Source: Lysobacteraceae bacterium P (GTDB lineage Bacteria; Pseudomonadota; Gammaproteobacteria; Xanthomonadales; Xanthomonadaceae). Taken from it: a stretch of DNA of 64,000 nt. This document shows positions 36,239 through 45,965 of this stretch, piece by piece. The position numbers and the translations under genes were made by a program. Location of the stretch: assembly GCA_005503055.1 (NCBI GenBank), contig SCOX01000001.1:186001-250000 (forward strand), written 5' to 3'. The first letter of the stretch is position 1. Each line of letters begins with the position of its first letter. A model generated the notes under the pieces. The model was not told the origin of the DNA and did not search any database. It worked only from the letters and a program-made list of their open reading frames with translations.

Positions 36239-36928
36239 ATGAACAGCCCACTTCACGATCATTCCGCGCCCGTCCTGACCATCGACGGCCCTTCCGGTTC
36301 CGGCAAAGGCACCATCAGTCGCCTGGTCGCGGCCCGCCTGGGCTGGAACTACCTGGATTCCGGCGCCCTGTATCGCGCCGTCGGCGTGGCAGCCGGCTGG
36401 GCGGATCTGGATCTCGCCGACCCGGCGGCCCTGGTCCGCTGCACATTCGACACCGAGATAGGGTTCCGCGAGGACGCCTCCGGCGAGCTGCGCGTGCTGG
36501 TCAACGACGTCGACGCCACGGACGAGCTGCGGACCGAGACGGCTGGCGCCGCCGCCTCGGCGATCGCGGCCATCCCCGAGGTCCGGGCCGCCCTGAAGGA
36601 CCGCCAGCGCGCGTTCCGGCGCATGCCTGGGCTGGTTGCCGACGGCCGCGACATGGGCACCGTGATCTTCCCGGACGCCTCCTACAAGGTGTTTCTGACC
36701 GCCAGCGCCGAAGAAAGAGCGGAAAGGCGCTATAAGCAGTTGAAAGACAAGGGGGTTTCCGTTAATTTAGACGGTCTGCTGCGGGAGATCCTCGCCCGCG
36801 ACGCCCGCGACGCCAGTCGCGCGGTGGCTCCGCTGCGACCGGCCGAAGACGCCGTGCGCATCGACACCACCGGCCTTGGCATCGAGGACGTCGTCGAACG
36901 CGTGCTGGCATTGTTGCCGGCGCGCTGA
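36239..36928 (+). CDS. cmk: Cytidylate kinase
   Basis: A 229-residue CMP/dCMP kinase, using ATP to make CDP or dCDP in the cytoplasm. The P-loop GPSGSGKGT is at residues 17-25 (Lys23), followed by [15 protein letters not shown], the CMP-binding [24 protein letters not shown] and [25 protein letters not shown]. Full length for the family. The start at 36239 has no spaced ribosome site, but a -10-like element sits just before it. It precedes rpsA by 180 bases, the common gammaproteobacterial arrangement. Confidence 0.95.
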   Translation: MNSPLHDHSAPVLTIDGPSGSGKGTISRLVAARLGWNYLDSGALYRAVGVAAGWADLDLADPAALVRCTFDTEIGFREDASGELRVLVNDVDATDELRTETAGAAASAIAAIPEVRAALKDRQRAFRRMPGLVADGRDMGTVIFPDASYKVFLTASAEERAERRYKQLKDKGVSVNLDGLLREILARDARDASRAVAPLRPAEDAVRIDTTGLGIEDVVERVLALLPAR

Positions 36929-36956
36929 GCGCGTTTCAACTGCAGTAGATCGAGCG

Positions 36957-37064
36957 CCATCGCAATCCCGCGATGGTTCAACAACAACACATGGCGTGGC
37001 TTCATCGCGCCACACAACGGGTGGGTCGACCACGCGCTGCTTGATGCCTTCCGATGCGGAAGGC
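36957..37064 (+). promoter_or_regulatory. Structured rpsA leader
   Basis: The 180-base leader before rpsA can form three hairpins: CCATCGC/GCGATGG (36957-36976, perfect 7-bp stem), GTGGC/GCCAC (36996-37013) and GCCTTCC/GGAAGGC (37046-37064, perfect 7-bp stem, extendable to 8). No Shine-Dalgarno sequence precedes the rpsA ATG; the last bases are AGAGTATTTTTCA. E. coli S1 represses its own translation through a folded, SD-poor leader, and this region has the same general form. Confidence 0.5.
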
Positions 37065-37108
37065 CCTGACAGCCGGTGCGGCCCGTGTGTTCAACAGAGT
37101 ATTTTTCA

Positions 37109-38797
37109 ATGACCGAATCATTTGCCGAGCTGTTCGAACAAAGCCAGACCAATCTGGCCAAGCTGAAGCCGGGCGCCATCGTCACCGGCGTCGTCGTGGA
37201 AGTTCGCGGCGACGTGGTGGTGATCAACGCCGGCCTGAAGTCCGAAGGCATCGTGCCGATCGAACAGTTCCGGAACGACGCGGGCGAGATCGACGTCGCC
37301 GTGGGCGATGAAGTCAAGGTCGCGCTCGACTCGATCGAGAACGGCTTCGGCGAGACCGTCCTGTCGCGCGAGAAGGCCAAGCGCGCCATGGTGTGGGACG
37401 AACTCGAGCAGGCGCTCGAGAAGAACGAGACCATCACCGGTCGCATCAGCGGCAAGGTCAAGGGCGGCTTCACCGTCGACATCAAGGACGTGCGCGGCTT
37501 CCTGCCGGGCTCCCTGGTCGACGTGCGCCCGGTCCGCGACTCCGCGTACCTCGAAGGCAAGGAGCTTGAGTTCAAGCTCATCAAGCTCGATCGCAAGCGC
37601 AACAACATCGTCGTCTCCCGCCGTGCGGTGGTCGAGAGCGAGTACAGCGTCGAGCGCGAGCAGCTGCTCGAGAAGCTGCAGGAAGGCGCGATCCTCAAGG
37701 GCGTCGTCAAGAACCTCACCGATTACGGCGCGTTCGTCGACCTCGGCGGCATCGATGGCCTGCTGCACATCACCGACATGGCGTGGAAGCGCGTGCGTCA
37801 CCCGTCGGAAGTCGTGGAAGTCGGCCAGGAGCTGGACGTCCGCGTGCTCAAGTACGACCGCGAGCGCAACCGCGTCAGCCTCGGCCTGAAGCAGCTGGGC
37901 GAGGATCCGTGGGACAACATCGCCCGTCGCTACCCGGCCAACACCCGCGTGTTCGGCAAGGTCTCCAACGTCACCGATTACGGCGCGTTCGTCGAGATCG
38001 AGCCGGGCGTGGAAGGCCTGGTGCACGTGTCCGAGATGGACTGGACCAACAAGAACGTCAACCCGTCCAAGATCGTGCAGGTCGGCGACGAAGTTCAGGT
38101 CATGGTCCTGGACGTCGACGAGGAGCGTCGCCGCATCTCGCTGGGCATGAAGCAGGTCACCAGTAATCCGTGGGAGACCTTCGCCGTCATCCACAAGAAG
38201 GGCGACAAGGTGTCGGGCCAGATCAAGTCGATCACCGACTTCGGCATCTTCATCGGCCTGGACGGTGGCATCGACGGTCTGGTGCACCTGTCCGACCTCA
38301 GCTGGAACACCACCGGCGAAGACGTGGTCCGCAACTTCAAGAAGGGCGACACGCTGGAAGCCGTCGTGCTGGCCGTCGATCCGGAACGCGAGCGCATCAG
38401 CCTGGGCGTCAAGCAGCTTGAGCAGGACCCGATGGGTCACTACGTTGCGTCCAACGCCAAGGGTTCGATCGTCAAGGGCACCGTGAAGGAAGTCGATGCC
38501 AAGGGCGCGACCGTGGAACTGGACGGTGGCGTCGAGGGCTACATCGCCGCTCGCGACATCGCCAAGGAGCGCGTCGAAGACGCTTCGCAGTACCTGAAGG
38601 TTGGCCAGGAAGTCGAAGCCAAGATCATCGGCACGGATCGCAAGGGCCGTTCGATGCAGCTGTCGATCAAGGCCAAGGACGAAGCCGACCAGCAGGAAGC
38701 GCTGGCCGACTACAACCGTTCTTCGTCGGACGCTTCCAGCGGCACGACCAAGCTGGGCGCGCTGCTGCGTGAGCAGCTGGGCAACAAGTCCGAGTAA
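37109..38797 (+). CDS. rpsA: 30S ribosomal protein S1
   Basis: A 562-residue S1 with six S1 RNA-binding repeats, which delivers mRNA to the small subunit. The start [12 protein letters not shown] at 37109 is conserved; the frame opens at 37076. The repeats are recognisable by motifs such as [85 protein letters not shown] and [12 protein letters not shown]. The leader is structured and lacks an SD sequence. It is followed by ihfB after 113 bases that include a hairpin. Confidence 0.97.
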   Translation: MTESFAELFEQSQTNLAKLKPGAIVTGVVVEVRGDVVVINAGLKSEGIVPIEQFRNDAGEIDVAVGDEVKVALDSIENGFGETVLSREKAKRAMVWDELEQALEKNETITGRISGKVKGGFTVDIKDVRGFLPGSLVDVRPVRDSAYLEGKELEFKLIKLDRKRNNIVVSRRAVVESEYSVEREQLLEKLQEGAILKGVVKNLTDYGAFVDLGGIDGLLHITDMAWKRVRHPSEVVEVGQELDVRVLKYDRERNRVSLGLKQLGEDPWDNIARRYPANTRVFGKVSNVTDYGAFVEIEPGVEGLVHVSEMDWTNKNVNPSKIVQVGDEVQVMVLDVDEERRRISLGMKQVTSNPWETFAVIHKKGDKVSGQIKSITDFGIFIGLDGGIDGLVHLSDLSWNTTGEDVVRNFKKGDTLEAVVLAVDPERERISLGVKQLEQDPMGHYVASNAKGSIVKGTVKEVDAKGATVELDGGVEGYIAARDIAKERVEDASQYLKVGQEVEAKIIGTDRKGRSMQLSIKAKDEADQQEALADYNRSSSDASSGTTKLGALLREQLGNKSE

Positions 38798-38820
38798 TAC
38801 CGGCTGTAATGGCAGTAAAA

Positions 38821-38852
38821 GAAGGCGGTCCGGACTTGTCCGGGCCGCCTTC
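38821..38852. other. 14-bp hairpin between rpsA and ihfB
   Basis: A 14-bp stem with one G-U pair (38821-38834 with 38839-38852, loop CTTG) lies 23 bases after rpsA. On the plus strand no T tract follows, so full termination is unlikely; an A tract (AAAA at 38817-38820) precedes it, which would make it a terminator only for minus-strand transcripts. It may partially separate or stabilise rpsA and ihfB mRNA. Confidence 0.6.
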
Positions 38853-38910
38853 GACATGCGAGCCCCTCGCAACCGACCGCGCGTTCGCGGCGTTTCAAAC
38901 CAGAGCGTGC

Positions 38911-39213
38911 ATGACCAAGTCCGAACTTATCGAGATCCTCTCCCAACGTCAGGCCCACCTGAAGGGCGAGGACGTGGATCTGGCGGTGAAGGCGCTCCTT
39001 GAAATGATGGGCGGCTCGCTCGCCACCGGAGAGCGGATCGAGATCCGCGGCTTCGGCAGTTTTTCCCTGCATTACCGTCCGCCGCGCCTGGGTCGCAACC
39101 CGAAGACGGGTGAGTCCGTTGCGCTGCCGGGCAAGCACGTTCCGCACTTCAAGCCCGGCAAGGAACTGCGCGAGCGCGTCAGCGGCGTTGTGCCGCTGGA
39201 CGAGGCCGAGTAG
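38911..39213 (+). CDS. ihfB: Integration host factor subunit beta
   Basis: A 100-residue HU/IHF-family DNA-bending protein, forming a heterodimer with Ihf[15 protein letters not shown] begins the protein, and the DNA-intercalating arm contains [29 protein letters not shown], with the conserved Pro of RNPKTG, then [14 protein letters not shown]. The rpsA-ihfB order is typical for gammaproteobacteria. Start at 38911 is fixed by the family; the frame runs open from 38809. A slightly longer acidic C-terminus (LDEAE) is normal for xanthomonads. Confidence 0.96.
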   Translation: MTKSELIEILSQRQAHLKGEDVDLAVKALLEMMGGSLATGERIEIRGFGSFSLHYRPPRLGRNPKTGESVALPGKHVPHFKPGKELRERVSGVVPLDEAE

Positions 39214-39304
39214 GGCGCGGGCGCTCCAAGCGCCATCATTGTTCTGGACCTGCGAGCCCGGTCCGTTAAGCTAGCGCAGACCACCGCGGTCCATGGAGGC
39301 CGTC

Positions 39305-39568
39305 ATGCGCCTGCTCCGTTTCTTCATCGCGATTGCATGCCTGGCTGCAGGTGCCATCGTCGGCGCGCTGAACCGTGCGCCTGTCGTGATCGATCTCGGG
39401 TTCTCCCGGTTGCCGACCAACCTCGGCGTGTCGCTTTTGATTGCGTTGCTGCTGGGCGTGCTGATCGGCGGACTCGCCATCAGCGCCAGTGTGGTCCTGC
39501 CATTGCGCCGCCGCCTGGTGCGCGCAGAACGTCAGGGTGCCAGCGTCGCGCCTACTTCCGGAAGTTGA
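39305..39568 (+). CDS. lapA: LapA domain inner-membrane protein
   Basis: An 87-residue membrane protein of the LapA (DUF1049) family with two membrane helices (about residues 3-21 and 40-64) and a short basic C-terminus. In E. coli LapA accompanies LapB in the control of LPS synthesis. The start at 39305 is favoured by GGAGG five bases upstream at 39295-39299; an ATG at 39293 overlaps that site. It lies just upstream of lapB with a 3-base gap, so the two are surely co-transcribed. Confidence 0.9.
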   Translation: MRLLRFFIAIACLAAGAIVGALNRAPVVIDLGFSRLPTNLGVSLLIALLLGVLIGGLAISASVVLPLRRRLVRAERQGASVAPTSGS

Positions 39569-39571
39569 TGC

Positions 39572-40750
39572 ATGGCCTTCATCAGTGAGTGGTTCTGGTT
39601 CTTCCTCCTGCTGCCCATCGCGGCGGTCAGCGGCTGGATCATCGGCCGTCGTGGCGGCGAGCGGCACAGCGATACGCAGGTAAGCCGGTTGTCGACGACC
39701 TACTTCCGCGGCCTGAACTACCTGCTCAACGAGCAGCCCGACAAGGCGATCGAGCTGTTCCTGCATATCGCCGAACTCGACAAGGACACCTTCGAGACTC
39801 AGGTCGCACTGGGCCATCTGTTCCGTCGCCGCGGCGAAGTGGACCGTGCGATCCGGCTGCATCAGGCGCTGGTGCAGCGGCCGGGCCTGAGCGACCAGCA
39901 ACGCGTGCAGGCATTGCTCGCACTGGGCGAGGACTACATGCGCTCGGGCCTGCTCGATCGCGCGGAGACCGTGTTCTCCGACCTGGTCGCGCTGGACATG
40001 CGCGCGCCGCTGGCATTGCGCCATCTCATCGGCATCTATCAGTCCGAGCGCGATTGGGACAAGGCGATCGAGAACGCCCGCCGTTACGAAGAAGCCACCG
40101 GCGAACCGATGGGCAAGCTCATCGCGCAGTTCGAGTGCGAACTGGCCGACCGCCACCGCGCCGCCGGCGAGACCGATGCCGCGCGCGCTGCCGTGAAGCG
40201 TGCCTATGAGGCCGACGCCAACTCCGTGCGCGCCGGCATGATCGAAGGACGACTGGAAGTCGACGCGGGCAACGACGCGGGTGCGATCCGCGCGTTCGAG
40301 CGCGTGGCGCGCGTGGATCCGGATTACCTGCCGGAAATCCTGCCGGCGCTGCTCGATTGCTATGCGCGGGTGGGCGATGCGCCGGGCGCGCGTGCGTTCC
40401 TGGCCGAAATGACCGAGCACTACCGCGGCATTTCGCCCGTGCTCGCGCTTACCCGCATGGTCGAGGGCGAGGAGGGCGTTCCGGCGGCGCGCGCGTACCT
40501 GGCGCGACAGCTGAAGGACCGGCCTTCCGTTCGCGGCGAAGCGGCGCTCATCGACCTGACCCTGGCCGAAGGCGCCGACCCTGCCGCGACCCTGCACGAT
40601 CTCAAGCACATCACCGATCAGCTGCTGGTGCGCAATCCGAGCTACCGCTGCAACCGCTGTGGTTTCGGCGCGCGCAGCCACCATTGGCAATGCCCGAGTT
40701 GCAAAGAGTGGGGCACGATCAAGCCGCTGCTGAACTACGCGGTGGTCTGA
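39572..40750 (+). CDS. lapB: LPS assembly protein LapB
   Basis: A 392-residue protein with an N-terminal membrane helix (residues 5-25), about nine TPR repeats, and a C-terminal rubredoxin-like metal knuckle with Cys360, Cys363, Cys374 and Cys377 (CNRCGF...CPSCKEW). In E. coli LapB (YciM) brings LpxC to FtsH for degradation and so limits LPS synthesis. All expected domains are present. It precedes envelope polysaccharide genes by 4 bases, which suits its role in balancing surface glycan synthesis. Confidence 0.95.
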   Translation: MAFISEWFWFFLLLPIAAVSGWIIGRRGGERHSDTQVSRLSTTYFRGLNYLLNEQPDKAIELFLHIAELDKDTFETQVALGHLFRRRGEVDRAIRLHQALVQRPGLSDQQRVQALLALGEDYMRSGLLDRAETVFSDLVALDMRAPLALRHLIGIYQSERDWDKAIENARRYEEATGEPMGKLIAQFECELADRHRAAGETDAARAAVKRAYEADANSVRAGMIEGRLEVDAGNDAGAIRAFERVARVDPDYLPEILPALLDCYARVGDAPGARAFLAEMTEHYRGISPVLALTRMVEGEEGVPAARAYLARQLKDRPSVRGEAALIDLTLAEGADPAATLHDLKHITDQLLVRNPSYRCNRCGFGARSHHWQCPSCKEWGTIKPLLNYAVV

Positions 40751-40754
40751 TCGC

Positions 40755-41723
40755 ATGTTCGAATGGTTGGTGGTGCATGTGTGCATCGGCGTGGCGGGCA
40801 CCTGGCTTGCGCGTCGGTATGCGCTTCGTCAATCGCTGATCGACGAGCCGGGCGAGCGGCGCAGCCACACCGTGGCCACGCCTCGTGGCGGCGGCGTCGC
40901 GATCGTGATCTCACTGGTGGTGGCGGCCGTGGCCCTCGGTCTGCGCCAGCCGCAGCAGGCGCCGCTGATGCTGGCCTTCGGCATCGGCTTGCTGCTCGTG
41001 GCGGGCATCGGCTGGGTCGACGACCATCGGCCGTTGTCGCCGTGGTTGCGATTGGGCGTGCACGTCCTGGCATCGGGTCTGTTCGCCGTCGCCATCGGCG
41101 ATGTGTACGACTCGGTGGCGCTGGGCATAGCGGCCTTCGTCGCGACGCTGGTCCTGACCAATGTCTGGAACTTCATGGACGGGATCAACGGCCTTGCGGC
41201 AAGCCAGGCCCTGATCGCGGCCCTGGGCCTGGCCTGGATGGCCGGTGGTGTCTGGAGCCTCCTCGCACTGGCGCTCACGGCAGCCTGCGCAGGATTTCTC
41301 CCCTTCAACTTCCCGCGCGCGCGCATCTTCATGGGCGATGTCGGCAGCGGAGCGATCGGATTCGCCCTGGGCGCCTTGTGCGTGGTGGCCGGAGCCCGGC
41401 TCGGTGAGAAGGCACCTCTGGTCCTGCTGCCGGTATTGGTGTTCCTCGTCGATGCCGGCCTGACCCTGGTCCGTCGCTTGCTGCGCGGCGAACGCTGGTG
41501 GACGCCGCATACCCAGCACGCCTATCAGGCCTGGGCGCGTGGCATGGGTCACACTCGCGTGACCCTTGCCTATGCGGCCATTTCGCTTTTAGTCATACTT
41601 TTGGGATGGGGGATTGCGCCGCGTGATGCGTTCTTCATCGCCGGTACCACAGCTGCGTGCTATATGTGCTGCGCTTTTTTTTGGCTGGTGCTGCAGAAGA
41701 AGTACGCCGGCGCAGCTTCCTGA
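40755..41723 (+). CDS. WecA/MraY-family glycosyl-1-phosphate transferase
   Basis: A 322-residue polytopic membrane protein (about ten helices) of the polyprenyl-phosphate N-acetylhexosamine-1-phosphate transferase family. The family motifs are visible: the aspartate pair in GWVDDHRPLSPWLRL, NVWNFMDGINGLAAS, and the MGDVGSGAIGF loop, plus a basic cytoplasmic HTQHAYQAWARGMGHTRVT near the C-terminus, as in WbpL/WecA relatives. It should put the first sugar phosphate on undecaprenyl phosphate to start O-antigen or a capsule. It is translated in line with lapB and the next dehydratase gene. Confidence 0.9.
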   Translation: MFEWLVVHVCIGVAGTWLARRYALRQSLIDEPGERRSHTVATPRGGGVAIVISLVVAAVALGLRQPQQAPLMLAFGIGLLLVAGIGWVDDHRPLSPWLRLGVHVLASGLFAVAIGDVYDSVALGIAAFVATLVLTNVWNFMDGINGLAASQALIAALGLAWMAGGVWSLLALALTAACAGFLPFNFPRARIFMGDVGSGAIGFALGALCVVAGARLGEKAPLVLLPVLVFLVDAGLTLVRRLLRGERWWTPHTQHAYQAWARGMGHTRVTLAYAAISLLVILLGWGIAPRDAFFIAGTTAACYMCCAFFWLVLQKKYAGAAS

Positions 41724-41765
41724 TTGAACATTTGGCAATTCGAACATACGAAAAAGAGGCGAAGG

Positions 41766-43676
41766 ATGAGCTCATGGCGTGATCGGTGGAAAAGTGGCAT
41801 GCCGCGTCTTGCGGTGGTCGCGCACGATCTCGCCATGGTCTGGGTCGTCTGGCAGGCCCTGCATCGGCTTCGTTGGGGAATCGAGGCCAATGCGCCTTCG
41901 ATTCCTCTGTGGTCGGCCGAGATCGCGCTCGTCCTGGCTGCGCAGGGTCTGGTCTTCTGGCAGGTCGGCCTGTACCGCGGCCTGTGGCGCTTCGCCGGCG
42001 TCCCTGACCTTTGGAACATCCTCAAGGCCTCGGTGCTGGGTCTGTTTGCCATCGTCCTCGGTCTGTTCCTCTACAACCGCCTGGGCACGGTTCCGCGCAC
42101 GGTGCTGGTGCTGTATCCCCTTGTGCTGATGGGCATGCTGGGCGCCCCGCGCCTGCTGTATCGCGCTTGGAAGGACAGCCGCGTCGAGTCGGGCACCAAA
42201 TCCTCGGTGCGCATCCTGATCCTGGGCGCCGGCCACGCCGGCGAGGCGCTGGTGCGCGACCTGCGTCGCTCGGGCACTTACCAGCCCGTGGGATTCCTCG
42301 ACGACGCCGTGCGACTGCGCGGCAGCAAGGTGCAGGGCGTGCCGGTCCTTGGACGCGTCCAGGACGTCGCGGAGGTCGCCCGCGAGACCGCAGCCAAATT
42401 GCTGGTCATCGCCATGCCGTCGGCCGACGCAAATGCGCTGCAACGCGTGGTGGTCGCCTGCGAGCGTACCGGCCTGTCGTTCCGGATGGTGCCCAAGCTG
42501 CAGGACGTGCTGGAAGGGCGTTCGCTGCCCGGCGAGCTGAAGGAAGTGGCCATCGAAGACCTGCTCGGCCGCAAGCCCGTGCTGCCGGACTGGAAGGCGA
42601 TCCGCAGCTGGCTCGGAGCTCGTTCGGTGCTGGTGACTGGCGCCGGCGGCTCGATTGGTTCTGAGCTGTGCAGGCAGTGCGCACGCCACGGCGCGCGGCG
42701 CATCGCCCTGATCGAGATGGACGAACTGGCGCTGACCACCACCGAAGCCTCGCTGAAGCGTGATTTTCCGGACCTGGAGTACATCGCGGTTCTGGGAGAT
42801 TGCGGCGACCCGGCGGTGATCAGGCACGCGCTTTCGCTCGCCGAACCGGACGCGGTGTTCCATGCCGCCGCATACAAGCAAGTGCCGCTGCTCGAGTTGC
42901 AGCTGCGTGAAGCGGTGCGCAACAACTCCCTGTCGACCGAAACCGTCGCGCGCGCGTGCCGCGATGCGGACGTGGGCACCTTCGTGCTGATTTCCACCGA
43001 CAAGGCCGTCGACCCGGTAAACGTGCTGGGCGCGACCAAGCGCCTTGCCGAAATGGCCTGCCAAGCCTTGGCCGGTCAACGTGCGACCCGCTTCGTGACC
43101 GTGCGCTTCGGCAACGTGCTCGACTCTGCGGGCAGCGTCGTGCCTTTGTTCCGCGAACAGATCCGTGCTGGTGGCCCGGTGACGGTGACCGATCCGGAAG
43201 TGACGCGCTTCTTCATGACGATTCCGGAAGCCTGCCAGCTGATCCTGCAGGCTTCGGCCATCGGCACCCACGAGGCGATTTACACGCTCGACATGGGCGA
43301 GCCCGTGCCGATCCGTCTGCTCGCCGAACAGATGATCCGCCTGGCCGGCAAGCATCCGGGGCGTGACATCGCCGTGGTTTACACGGGCCTGCGTCCGGGC
43401 GAAAAATTGCACGAGACGCTGTTCCATGCGGACGAGCGCTACCGTCAGACGGCACATCCCAAGATCCTGCAAGCCGAGCCGCGCGACGTTTCAAGTGCGC
43501 ATATCGACAATGCGATCGCGCAGCTTCGCGAGGCGAGCAGCCGTTACGACCTTGAGCAGCTCGGCCACCTGCTGCGCATGGCGGTGCCGGAGTTCCAGCC
43601 GGTGGGTGCACATCCTGACTACCAGGAATCTGCCACAGTCGTGGCGTTTCCCGCCCGCAACGCCAGGAAGGTTTGA
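41766..43676 (+). CDS. WbpM/CapD-type nucleotide-sugar 4,6-dehydratase
   Basis: A 636-residue membrane protein: four N-terminal helices (to about residue 125), a first Rossmann-like domain with ILGAGHAGEA, and a C-terminal SDR domain with GAGGSIGSEL. Family members are UDP-GlcNAc 4,6-dehydratases that make QuiNAc or FucNAc precursors, the probable substrate for the transferase just upstream. In the catalytic motif TDKAVDPVNVLGATKR the Tyr of ordinary SDR enzymes is Leu421 (Lys425 is kept); most WbpM proteins have Met there. The ATG at 41766 is preferred over a TTG at 41724. Its stop overlaps galU. Confidence 0.92.
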   Translation: MSSWRDRWKSGMPRLAVVAHDLAMVWVVWQALHRLRWGIEANAPSIPLWSAEIALVLAAQGLVFWQVGLYRGLWRFAGVPDLWNILKASVLGLFAIVLGLFLYNRLGTVPRTVLVLYPLVLMGMLGAPRLLYRAWKDSRVESGTKSSVRILILGAGHAGEALVRDLRRSGTYQPVGFLDDAVRLRGSKVQGVPVLGRVQDVAEVARETAAKLLVIAMPSADANALQRVVVACERTGLSFRMVPKLQDVLEGRSLPGELKEVAIEDLLGRKPVLPDWKAIRSWLGARSVLVTGAGGSIGSELCRQCARHGARRIALIEMDELALTTTEASLKRDFPDLEYIAVLGDCGDPAVIRHALSLAEPDAVFHAAAYKQVPLLELQLREAVRNNSLSTETVARACRDADVGTFVLISTDKAVDPVNVLGATKRLAEMACQALAGQRATRFVTVRFGNVLDSAGSVVPLFREQIRAGGPVTVTDPEVTRFFMTIPEACQLILQASAIGTHEAIYTLDMGEPVPIRLLAEQMIRLAGKHPGRDIAVVYTGLRPGEKLHETLFHADERYRQTAHPKILQAEPRDVSSAHIDNAIAQLREASSRYDLEQLGHLLRMAVPEFQPVGAHPDYQESATVVAFPARNARKV

Positions 43677-44575
43677 TGTCCCCGCGCATTCGCAAGGCTG
43701 TTTTTCCGGTCGCCGGTCTCGGCACCCGCTTCCTTCCCGCCACCAAGACCGTTCCGAAGGAGATGCTGCCGATCATCGACCGGCCGCTGATCCAGTACGC
43801 AGTCGACGAGGCCATCGAGGCCGGCTGCGACACGTTGGTCTTCGTGACCAATCGCTACAAGCATGCGGTCGCCGATTACTTCGACAAGGCGTACGAACTC
43901 GAGCAGAAGCTTGAGCGCAGCGGCAAGACGGAACAGCTCGAGCTGGTGCGCAACGTGCTTCCCGAGGGTGTGCGCGCCGTGTTCGTGACGCAGGCCGAGG
44001 CACTCGGCCTGGGGCATGCGGTGCTGTGCGCGAAAGCCGTGATCGGCGACGAGCCCTTCGCGGTGCTGCTCCCCGACGATCTGATCTGGAACCGCGGCCC
44101 CGGTGCGCTCAAGCAGATGGCGGACGCGGCCGAAGCGACGGGGGCGAGCATGATCGCGGTGCAAGACGTTCCGCGCGAACAGACGGCCAGCTACGGCATC
44201 GTCGCGACCGAGGCCTTCGCCGGCCGCCAGGGCCGTATCCGTGCCATCGTCGAGAAGCCCCAGCCCGACGTGGCGCCGAGCAATCTCGCCGTCGTCGGTC
44301 GGTACGTGCTCAACCCGCGCATCTTCTCGCTGCTGGAGTCCACCAAGCCCGGCGCCGGCGGCGAGATCCAGCTCACCGATGCTATCGCCGCGCTGCTGGC
44401 CGAGGAATCGGTCAATGCGTATCGCTTCCAGGGCACCCGTTTCGACTGCGGCACACACATCGGCTTGATCGAAGCCACGATCCGCTACGCGCTCGACCAC
44501 GAAAAGCTCAGCGATTCGGCGCGCCAGCTGATGCAGAACGCGCTGTCCGAACTCGGCGTCGAAGAGTTGGGCTGA
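43676..44575 (+). CDS. galU: UTP--glucose-1-phosphate uridylyltransferase
   Basis: A 299-residue nucleotidyltransferase that makes UDP-glucose from UTP and glucose-1-phosphate for LPS core, exopolysaccharide and trehalose. The signature RKAVFPVAGLGTRFLPATKTVPKEMLPIIDRPLIQY is present near the N-terminus, with the metal-binding LPDDLI and the GGEIQLTDAI block further on. Its ATG at 43676 shares one base with the dehydratase stop (TGATG), so translation is coupled. It ends the polysaccharide cluster; an untranslated gap of 88 bases follows. Confidence 0.96.
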   Translation: MSPRIRKAVFPVAGLGTRFLPATKTVPKEMLPIIDRPLIQYAVDEAIEAGCDTLVFVTNRYKHAVADYFDKAYELEQKLERSGKTEQLELVRNVLPEGVRAVFVTQAEALGLGHAVLCAKAVIGDEPFAVLLPDDLIWNRGPGALKQMADAAEATGASMIAVQDVPREQTASYGIVATEAFAGRQGRIRAIVEKPQPDVAPSNLAVVGRYVLNPRIFSLLESTKPGAGGEIQLTDAIAALLAEESVNAYRFQGTRFDCGTHIGLIEATIRYALDHEKLSDSARQLMQNALSELGVEELG

Positions 44576-44663
44576 TTAGGCGAGCGACAAGCGCGCCCGC
44601 ATCGCTAGACTGTCCTGACGCGAGCGGCTGCTTCCCGGCGACCGCGCGAACCCGTGCGCTGCG

Positions 44664-45965
44664 ATGACCGGCCTGAGCCCCAACTACTACACGGCGACCG
44701 TTCCCGAGCGTGAACTCGGGTTCGGGGCGTTGCGCGGATCGGGCGCCGCGAGCGTCTGCGTGGTCGGTGGTGGATTCGCCGGGCTCAACACCGCCTTGGG
44801 ACTCGCCGAACGCGGGGCGCGCGATGTCGTGCTGATCGAAGCAAACCGTGTGGGCTTCGGTGCGTCGGGGCGCAATGGCGGCTTCGTCTTCGGTGGTTTC
44901 TCGCGCAGCGAGGAGAGCCTGCTGCGCGAACTCGGGCCCGAGCGTGCGCGAGACCTGTACTCGGGAACGACTCGCGCCGTCGAGCTCATACGCACGCGTA
45001 CCGCGCGTTACGCCATCGACTGCGACCGCGTGGACGCGGGGGTGCTTTGGGCGAACTGGTTCCGCGACCCGCAGGTCCTGCACGAGCGGCAGCGATTGCT
45101 GGAGCAGAACTATGGCGTGCGCTGGGAATGGCTGCCGCGCGAGCGCCTGGGCTCGCTCGTCCACACGCAGCGTTACCACGACGGATTGTTCGAACCCCAG
45201 GCCTTCCACTTCCATCCGCTGAAATACGCCCGGGGCATTGCCCGCGCGGCGATGGCGCAGGGCGTGGCCATCCACGAGCAAACCCCGGCCATTGCGCTCG
45301 AAAGGAACGGCCGCGGCTGGCGCGTGCGCACGCCGGACGGGGCCATCGAGGCCGATCAGGTCGTGCTCGCGTGCGGTGGCTACCTGGCCGGCCTTCGTGC
45401 CGAGGTCGACGCCGGAGTATTGCCGATCGCCACCTATGTGATGGTGACGCAGCCGTTGGGCGCGCGGCTGGATGAGATCATGACCACGCGCGCCGCCGTG
45501 TACGACACACGCTTCGCGTTCGACTACTACCGCCCGCTGTCGGACACGCGACTGCTGTGGGGCGGTCGCATCTCGGTGCGCGACCGCTCTCCGGCCCAGG
45601 TGGAGAAGCTTTTGTACGGCGACATGCTCAAGGTGTTTCCGCGACTGGATGGCGTGCGCATCGACCACGCATGGTCGGGCCTGATGAGCTACGCACGGCA
45701 CCAGATGCCGCAGGTCGGCCAGATCGAGGATGGGCTGTGGCTGGCGCAGGCGTTCGGCGGGCACGGTGTCGCGCCGACGACGTTCGCGGGCGAACTGCTC
45801 GCCAGTGCGATCGGCGAAGGCGACGGCCGCTGGAGAGCGCTTGCCGACTACGGTCTGGTCTCGGCGATGAAGCCCGCCGGCTTCATTGGCGCACAGTTGA
45901 GCTACTGGTGGGCGCAGTTCCGGGACGAATGGAAGGATCGGATGGAACAGGCGAGGACACGATGA
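44664..45965 (+). CDS. FAD-dependent amine oxidoreductase, PuuB-like
   Basis: A 433-residue flavoprotein of the D-amino acid oxidase/glycine oxidase fold. The FAD-binding GGGFAG is at residues 35-40 and the isoalloxazine-side [10 protein letters not shown] near 67-76. The N-terminal NYYTAT and overall pattern resemble gamma-glutamylputrescine oxidoreductase (PuuB), suggesting that a gamma-glutamyl amine or polyamine derivative is oxidised. No other puu gene is adjacent, so this is inference. TAGACT at 44606-44611 is a possible -10. The stop overlaps the next gene by four bases. Confidence 0.88.
   Translation: MTGLSPNYYTATVPERELGFGALRGSGAASVCVVGGGFAGLNTALGLAERGARDVVLIEANRVGFGASGRNGGFVFGGFSRSEESLLRELGPERARDLYSGTTRAVELIRTRTARYAIDCDRVDAGVLWANWFRDPQVLHERQRLLEQNYGVRWEWLPRERLGSLVHTQRYHDGLFEPQAFHFHPLKYARGIARAAMAQGVAIHEQTPAIALERNGRGWRVRTPDGAIEADQVVLACGGYLAGLRAEVDAGVLPIATYVMVTQPLGARLDEIMTTRAAVYDTRFAFDYYRPLSDTRLLWGGRISVRDRSPAQVEKLLYGDMLKVFPRLDGVRIDHAWSGLMSYARHQMPQVGQIEDGLWLAQAFGGHGVAPTTFAGELLASAIGEGDGRWRALADYGLVSAMKPAGFIGAQLSYWWAQFRDEWKDRMEQARTR

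Noticed and set aside
38809-38910. Longer IhfB starting in the rpsA terminator-like hairpin
   Set aside because: The conserved protein begins MTKSELIE at 38911; the extension reads through the hairpin.
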